Positions 59,391 through 64,000 of a DNA stretch of 64,000 bases are shown here, piece after piece (the stretch's first letter is position 1; the number at the start of each line of letters is the position of its first letter). The stretch is taken from NCBI GenBank assembly GCA_052389435.1, contig JBQTIB010000076.1, positions 1-64,000 on the forward strand, written 5' to 3'. The notes under the pieces are model-generated. The model made no database searches and was not told the DNA's origin. It saw only the letters and a program-made list of their open reading frames with translations. The translations under genes were made by a program, and so were the position numbers. This stretch comes from JBQTKD01 sp052389435. GTDB taxonomy: Bacteria; Actinomycetota; Actinomycetes; Sporichthyales; Sporichthyaceae.

Positions 59391-60045
59391 ACACAGGGAC
59401 CCCGTTGCCGTCGTCGGGCTCGGGCGCTTCGGCGCCGCGCTGGCCGTGGAGTTGGCCCGGATCGGCACCGAAGTGCTCGCCGTCGACAGCGACGAACGCA
59501 CGGTCGCGCGATTGGCCGGTCGCCTCGACCGCGTCCTGATCGCCGACTGCACCGACCCCGAGGCGCTCGAGGAGATCGGGATCGGCGACTTCGCCCGGGT
59601 GGTCGTGGCGATCGGCAGCGACCAGCAGGCGAGCATCCTGACGACCTCGCTGCTGGTCGACCTCGGCATACCGTCCATCTGGGTCAAGGCCCTCGACGCC
59701 CAACACGCGAAGATCCTGCACCGCATCGGTGCCCACCGGGTCGTGCTGCCGGAGCACGAGATGGGCGAACGGGTGGCGCACCTGGTGGGCGGGGACCTGC
59801 TCGACTACCTCGAGGTCGCCCCCGGCTGGGTACTGGCCAGGACCTTTCCCCCCAAGGAGTTCGTGGGCGTCCCGCTGGGCCGCTCCGGGCTGCGCGCGAA
59901 GCACCGCGTCTGCGTGGTGTCGGTCAAACCCGAACTCGACGAGGAGTTCGCGCACGCCGACGACGACACGATCCTGGGGTTCGGAGACCACGTTCTCGTC
60001 GCCGGAACGCCCCGGGACGTGGAACGCTTCCTGGCGGCGCTGTAA
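59383..60045 (+). CDS. TrkA/KtrA-type RCK regulatory subunit
   Basis: This 220-residue cytoplasmic protein gates the TrkH/KtrB pore. The N-terminal RCK/Rossmann domain has VAVVGLGRFGAALAVELARI with an acidic second-strand end (VLAVDSDE) for nucleotide binding. The C-terminal TrkA-C domain (about residues 140-220, VLARTFPPKEFVGVPLGRSG) may bind a ligand such as c-di-AMP. A TTG start at 59383 lies 8 bases inside the trkH end and has GGAGGAAAGGA upstream. The stop codon is in the first unit of a 15-bp tandem repeat. Confidence 0.93.
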   Translation: MARHRDPVAVVGLGRFGAALAVELARIGTEVLAVDSDERTVARLAGRLDRVLIADCTDPEALEEIGIGDFARVVVAIGSDQQASILTTSLLVDLGIPSIWVKALDAQHAKILHRIGAHRVVLPEHEMGERVAHLVGGDLLDYLEVAPGWVLARTFPPKEFVGVPLGRSGLRAKHRVCVVSVKPELDEEFAHADDDTILGFGDHVLVAGTPRDVERFLAAL

Positions 60046-60080
60046 CCGTCGGCGCTGTAACCGTCGGCGCTGTAACCGTC
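60036..60080 (+). repeat. three 15-bp tandem units each containing a TAA stop
   Basis: GGCGCTGTAACCGTC is repeated at 60036-60050, 60051-60065 and 60066-60080. The first unit contains the true stop of the TrkA-type gene (A-L-stop); the rest are in-frame copies of the stop and following bases. Confidence 0.9.
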
Positions 60081-60111
60081 GGCGTTCGACCTCGAGGTGG
60101 AGACTGACCGC

Positions 60112-61533
60112 GTGGTGACCTCGAGCGGGCCGGACGCGGCGACGACGGTGGACGCTGGACTGTCCGCGCGTCGCCGCAGGAGCGGCCTGCTCCTTGCCGT
60201 CGTCGTGCTCGCCGCGACGACCTCGGTGCTCGTTCCGTTGCGCGACGAGGTCTCGCCCGCCTCGGTGCTGTTGATCTACGTGCTGGCCGTCGTCGCGGTC
60301 GCCGTCGTGGGCGGACTGCTGCCCGCGCTGCTCACCGCCGTTGCGGCCTACTCCGTGGTCCACGTGTGGCTGGTCGAGCCCTACGGGGAACTCGGCATTG
60401 CCGACGTCGACAACGCAATCTCCGTGGCCATTTTCGGACTGGTGGCGGTGGTGGTCAGCGTGACCGTCGAGTTCGCCGCCCGCTCGCGGGCGGCGGCCGA
60501 GCGCACCGGCGCCGAGGCCGAACTGCTCTCGCGGCTGGCGGCTGCGCCGGTAAACGTGACCTCCCTGGCCGACCTGCTCGAGGAGGTGGCGCAGACCTTC
60601 GGACTGAGTTCGGTCGCACTGCTGGACGAATCGGGCGGGAAACGGCGGGTGCTCGGGTTCGTCGGCACCGAACCCGAGGGCGAGACGGCGAGAAACTCGA
60701 CCCTGTCGGTGGACGCCGGCGACGGCCTGCGGCTCGTTGGACACGGGCAGCCCGTCCTGGCCGCCGACCGCCGGCTGCTCACCCGGCTGGCGGCCGCGGC
60801 CGCGCGTTCGGCGCAGGTCCAACGGGTGGCCGCCGACGCAGCACAGGCCAGGGAACTCGCCGAGATCGATCGGCTGCGTTCGGCCCTGCTCGCCGCGGTT
60901 GGGCACGATCTGCGGACCCCGCTCGCGGGCATCAAGGCCGCGGCCTCCAGCCTGCGTCAGCCGGACGTCGACTGGAGCGAGGCCGACCGCGACGCCTTCC
61001 TGGCCGACATCGAGGACTCCGCGGACCGGCTCGGCGACCTCGTCGCCAACCTGTTGGCGATGAGCCGCCTCCAGGCCGGGGTGCTGTCGGTGCAGCGTGA
61101 CCAGGTCGGGCTCGACGAGGTGGTCGTGCGTGCCGTGCTGGGCACCGGCGAGGCCGTCGTCGTGGACGTTCCCGACGACCTGCCGCTGCTCGACACCGAC
61201 CCCGGCCTCCTCGAACGGGTGGTGGCCAATCTGGTTCGCAACGCCGAGCGCTTTGCGCCGGCCGGCACCGCGGTCACGGTCCGCGGCCGGCTCGAACCCG
61301 ACGGTGCGGCCGTCACGGTGGCGGTGGTCGACTCCGGACCCGGCGTCGCCCCGGCAGACTGGGCCACCATGTTCGCGCCCTTCCAACGACTCGACGACCG
61401 CGGCGGCGGGGTCGGCCTCGGGCTGGCCATCGCCCGCGGCTTCACCGAGGCCCTCGGCGGGCGCCTGACCCCGTCGCAGACCCCCGGAGGCGGACTCACC
61501 ATGACCGTGCGCCTTCCCCTGGGCGCGGCGTGA
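60112..61533 (+). CDS. KdpD-like sensor histidine kinase without the KdpD/Usp N-terminal domains
   Basis: This 473-residue kinase starts directly with the DUF4118 four-helix membrane domain (SGLLLAVVVLAATTSVLV, ASVLLIYVLAVVAVAVVGGL). A GAF-like region and a HisKA/HATPase core follow: AAVGHDLRTPLAGIKAAASS with the phospho-histidine, N-box LVANLVRNAERFAP, and glycine motifs VVDSGPGV and GGGVGLGLAIARGF. Full-length KdpD (about 900 residues) has an N-terminal cytoplasmic KdpD-Usp region that is missing here. GTG at 60112 is chosen with GGAG nine bases upstream; 60097 is an alternative. Its partner regulator follows 10 bases later. Confidence 0.88.
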   Translation: MVTSSGPDAATTVDAGLSARRRRSGLLLAVVVLAATTSVLVPLRDEVSPASVLLIYVLAVVAVAVVGGLLPALLTAVAAYSVVHVWLVEPYGELGIADVDNAISVAIFGLVAVVVSVTVEFAARSRAAAERTGAEAELLSRLAAAPVNVTSLADLLEEVAQTFGLSSVALLDESGGKRRVLGFVGTEPEGETARNSTLSVDAGDGLRLVGHGQPVLAADRRLLTRLAAAAARSAQVQRVAADAAQARELAEIDRLRSALLAAVGHDLRTPLAGIKAAASSLRQPDVDWSEADRDAFLADIEDSADRLGDLVANLLAMSRLQAGVLSVQRDQVGLDEVVVRAVLGTGEAVVVDVPDDLPLLDTDPGLLERVVANLVRNAERFAPAGTAVTVRGRLEPDGAAVTVAVVDSGPGVAPADWATMFAPFQRLDDRGGGVGLGLAIARGFTEALGGRLTPSQTPGGGLTMTVRLPLGAA

Positions 61534-61543
61534 GCGGGCACGG

Positions 61544-62236
61544 GTGAACGGGGACGGGGCGCGGATCCTGGTCGTGGAGGACGAACCGACGCTGCTGCGC
61601 GCGCTCGCGATCAACCTCAAGGCCCGCCGTTACACCGTGGACACCGCCGCCACCGGGGCCGACGCCCTGGCCGTCGCCGCGCGACACGCCCCGGACCTGG
61701 TGATCCTGGACCTCGGCCTGCCGGACCTGGACGGCGTCGAGGTGATCGAGGGGCTGCGCGGGTGGCTGCGGGCGCCGATCGTCGTGCTCTCGGCGCGCGA
61801 AGACCAGGCGCAGAAGGTCGCCGCGCTCGACGCGGGCGCCGACGACTACGTCACCAAGCCGTTCGGGATGGACGAGCTCCTGGCCCGAGTGCGCGCGGCG
61901 CTGCGTCGTTCCGCCGACCCGGGGGAGTCGACCCCCGTGGTGGTTGCCGAGTCCTTCACCGTGGACCTGGCGGCCAAGCGCGTGGTCACGGCTGCGTGCG
62001 CCGAGGTCCGCCTAACCCCCACCGAATGGGGAATCCTGGAAATCCTCGTGCGCAATGCGGGCAAGCAGGTGAGTCAGCGTCAGCTGCTCCAGGAGGTCTG
62101 GGGGCCCGCCTACGGCACCGAAACGAACTACCTGCGCGTCTACCTCGCCCAGTTGCGTCGCAAGCTCGAGCCCGAACCCGCTCGCCCTCGGCACCTGATC
62201 ACCGACCCCGGGATGGGCTACCGGTTCGAGCTCTAG
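61544..62236 (+). CDS. KdpE-like response regulator
   Basis: This 230-residue OmpR-family regulator has an intact receiver (ILVVEDEPTLLRALAINLKA with the acidic pair, VILDLGLPDLDGVEVIEGLR with the phospho-Asp, and the lysine in DDYVTKPFGMDELLARVRA). The winged-helix DNA-binding domain reads LTPTEWGILEILVRNAGKQV then NYLRVYLAQLRRKLEPEPAR. LTPTEW and the AQLRRKLE block are typical of KdpE. It is likely to regulate this K+ operon, as no kdpFABC is present. GTG at 61544 is 10 bases after the kinase stop. Confidence 0.9.
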   Translation: MNGDGARILVVEDEPTLLRALAINLKARRYTVDTAATGADALAVAARHAPDLVILDLGLPDLDGVEVIEGLRGWLRAPIVVLSAREDQAQKVAALDAGADDYVTKPFGMDELLARVRAALRRSADPGESTPVVVAESFTVDLAAKRVVTAACAEVRLTPTEWGILEILVRNAGKQVSQRQLLQEVWGPAYGTETNYLRVYLAQLRRKLEPEPARPRHLITDPGMGYRFEL

Positions 62237-62247
62237 AGTTATCCCCC

Positions 62248-64000
62248 GTGCGAGTGCTGGAGGTCGGGAAGCGACTGCTGCTCGGCTCACCGGTACACAG
62301 CAACCGGCTGGGCGACACGCTGCTGTCCAAGCGCATCGCGCTCCCGATCTTCGCCTCCGGCCCGCTGTCCTCGGTGGCCTACGCCCCCCAGGAGATCTTC
62401 CTGGTCCTGTCGGTGGCGGGCATCGCCTACTTCCACAGCGGGCTGTGGTTCGGGTTGGCCATCGCGACGATGGTGCTGGTCGTCGTCGCCTCCTATCGGC
62501 AGAACGTCCGGGCCTACCCGGGCGGCGGCGGGGACTACGACGTCGCCAAGGCCAACCTGGGCCGCACCGGGGGGCTCACCGTCGGCGCGGCGCTGATCGC
62601 GGACTACGTCCTGACCGTCGCGGTGTCCACCTCGGCGGCGGTGGACAACCTCGGCGCCGCCGTCCCGGTGGTGGCCGAGCATCGGGTCGCGTTCGCGCTG
62701 CTGATCGTCGCCGTGCTCGCGTTGGTCAACCTGCGCGGCACGAGCGGTTCCGGCGGGCTGCTGGCGATCCCCACCTACGCCTTCGTGATCGGCATGATCG
62801 CGCTGATCGCCGTCGGACTGTTCCGCCACTTCGCCCTCGACGACGACCTGCGCGCCCCGACTGCCGACTACGAGATCGTGGAGAACAGCACCAACCTCGG
62901 CACCCTCGCGCTGATCGTGCTGGCCGTTCGGGCGTTCTCCGCCGGCAGCGTGGCGGCCGCGGGGTTCGAGCAGACTGCGCACAGCGTGCCGGCGCTGAAG
63001 GAACCCAAACCGCGCAACGCGGCGACGGTCCTGCTGTTGACCGGCCTGGCGTCGGTGACCATGTTCACCGGCCTGGTGGCCCTCGGCATGCTGACCGACG
63101 TGCGGATCGCGGCCGACCCGGCTCGGGACATCCTCATCGACGGCGTCCCGGCGGGCCCGGGCTACACCCAGGAACCGATCATCGCCCAGGTGTCGGCGGC
63201 GGTCTTCGGGGACGGCTCCGCGATGTTCGTCTACCTGACCGCGGTCGCGACCCTGATCCTGGTGTTCGCCGCCAACACCTCCTTCAACGGCTTCCCGCTC
63301 TTCGGGGAGATCCTGGCCCGCGACGGGTTCCTGCCCAAGCAACTGCGTCAACGCGGTGACCGCCTCGCCTTCAGCAACGGCATTTTCGTCCTGGCCGTAG
63401 CCGCGGGTCTGCTGGTCGTCGCCGTCGACGCCGACGTCAGCCAGTTGATCCTGATGTACATCCTGGCCGTCTTCATCTGTCTGACGTTGGGTCAGGTGGG
63501 TCTGGTGCGGCACTGGGCGCAGGTCCTTCGCAACCGGCCCGACGCCGGGGAACGCTCCCGGGCGCAGCGGGCGCGGCTGGTCAACGGGCTCGGCGCGGTG
63601 CTCACCGGTGCGGTATTGCTCGTGACCGTCGTCGCGGAGTTCGCCGACGGCGCGTACGTGGTCCTGCTGGTCGTCCCCGTGCTGTTCTTTGCGATGCGGG
63701 GCATCGCCCGCCACTACGACCAGGTGGAGATCGAACTCGCTCCGCCGCCGGGTGGGGTCACCCTGCCCAGTCGCATCCACGGGGTGGTGCTGGTCTCCCG
63801 GGTCCACACCCCGGCGCTGCGTGCGCTCGCGTTCGCCCGCGCCACCCGGCCGGACACCCTGACCGCGCTGACGGTGCAGACCTCGCAGTCCTCGACGACG
63901 GGGATCCTCGCGGAGTGGGCCACGCACGACATCCCGGTGCCCCTGACCGTGCTCGACTCGCCCTACCGCGAGGTGAACAAACCGATCCTGGAGTACGTCC
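62248..64000 (+). CDS. second KimA-like permease, altered potassium site, 3' end outside the window
   Basis: At least 584 residues of a paralog of the gene at 56035 are visible, with the same APC-type helix plan and the start of the same C-terminal domain. It starts at GTG 62248, 11 bases after the regulator stop, so it belongs to the same operon. Key differences from the first copy: FASGPLSSVAYAP has Gly in place of the Asp aligned to KimA D36 (GGC versus GAC), and AAAGFEQTAHSVPAL replaces LTGVEAIANGVPAF, losing the residue aligned to T230. Y43, T121 and S125 equivalents are kept. It may transport something else, or act as a sensor; this is inferred. Confidence 0.88.
   Translation, partial: MRVLEVGKRLLLGSPVHSNRLGDTLLSKRIALPIFASGPLSSVAYAPQEIFLVLSVAGIAYFHSGLWFGLAIATMVLVVVASYRQNVRAYPGGGGDYDVAKANLGRTGGLTVGAALIADYVLTVAVSTSAAVDNLGAAVPVVAEHRVAFALLIVAVLALVNLRGTSGSGGLLAIPTYAFVIGMIALIAVGLFRHFALDDDLRAPTADYEIVENSTNLGTLALIVLAVRAFSAGSVAAAGFEQTAHSVPALKEPKPRNAATVLLLTGLASVTMFTGLVALGMLTDVRIAADPARDILIDGVPAGPGYTQEPIIAQVSAAVFGDGSAMFVYLTAVATLILVFAANTSFNGFPLFGEILARDGFLPKQLRQRGDRLAFSNGIFVLAVAAGLLVVAVDADVSQLILMYILAVFICLTLGQVGLVRHWAQVLRNRPDAGERSRAQRARLVNGLGAVLTGAVLLVTVVAEFADGAYVVLLVVPVLFFAMRGIARHYDQVEIELAPPPGGVTLPSRIHGVVLVSRVHTPALRALAFARATRPDTLTALTVQTSQSSTTGILAEWATHDIPVPLTVLDSPYREVNKPILEYV

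Overview
This window is chromosome from a very GC-rich actinomycete. GTG and TTG starts are common, genes are packed with 4-bp stop/start overlaps, and several signatures are actinobacterial: a coproporphyrin-type heme route with hemQ, mihF upstream of gmk-rpoZ-coaBC, a PriA without helicase motifs, a DUF3000 gene, and a 13E12-type HNH/DUF222 protein. The gene order dxs / RNase D / LuxR-type regulator / DUF3000 / zinc ribbon / hemE recalls Streptomyces-, Frankia- or Sporichthya-like chromosomes. I cannot name the species from sequence alone.

Layout. 1-7.8 kb: malic enzyme, two Uma2-family paralogs flanking decayed DNA, a fused desaturase-reductase and a PucR-type regulator. 7.8-19.0 kb: dxs, RNase D, an orphan LuxR-type response regulator, a plus-strand structured element ending in a strong terminator (candidate ncRNA), and heme genes (hemE, hemY/cgoX, hemQ) interrupted by a secreted seven-repeat propeller protein and a DUF4349 lipoprotein. 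19.1-27.8 kb: a Ter-type stress operon with two TerD proteins, a DUF475/TerC membrane protein, an HpcH/HpaI-like enzyme, a PRTase-TRSP-StiP fusion, a HAD phosphatase and a coiled-coil protein. 27.8-35.7 kb: a free-standing lipoyl domain, tsaD, a sulfate ABC transporter (substrate-binding protein, CysT, CysW, CysA) and a double-domain M16 peptidase.

35.7-39.1 kb holds the housekeeping run pyrF-mihF-gmk-rpoZ-coaBC. rpoZ is broken by an in-frame TAA at a conserved tyrosine position. 39.1-45.5 kb looks like an accessory block between coaBC and metK: a TetR/MFS pair with a perfect 20+20 bp inverted-repeat operator, a 13E12 HNH gene with a textbook actinobacterial SOS box, a DUF985 cupin, a small membrane protein and a D-aminoacylase-type amidohydrolase. 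45.5-55.9 kb returns to housekeeping: metK, a LolA-like protein with an ABC exporter, a lipase-like lipoprotein, priA, def, fmt and rsmB.

55.9-64 kb is a six-gene potassium operon: a KimA-like permease, TrkH, TrkA, a KdpD-like kinase lacking the cytoplasmic KdpD/Usp part, a KdpE-like regulator and a second KimA-like permease cut by the window end. No kdpFABC is present. The second permease has lost at least two residues of the expected K+ site. Short tandem duplications sit on gene boundaries at five places, several multiplying a start or stop codon. No tRNA, rRNA, insertion sequence or CRISPR array was seen.
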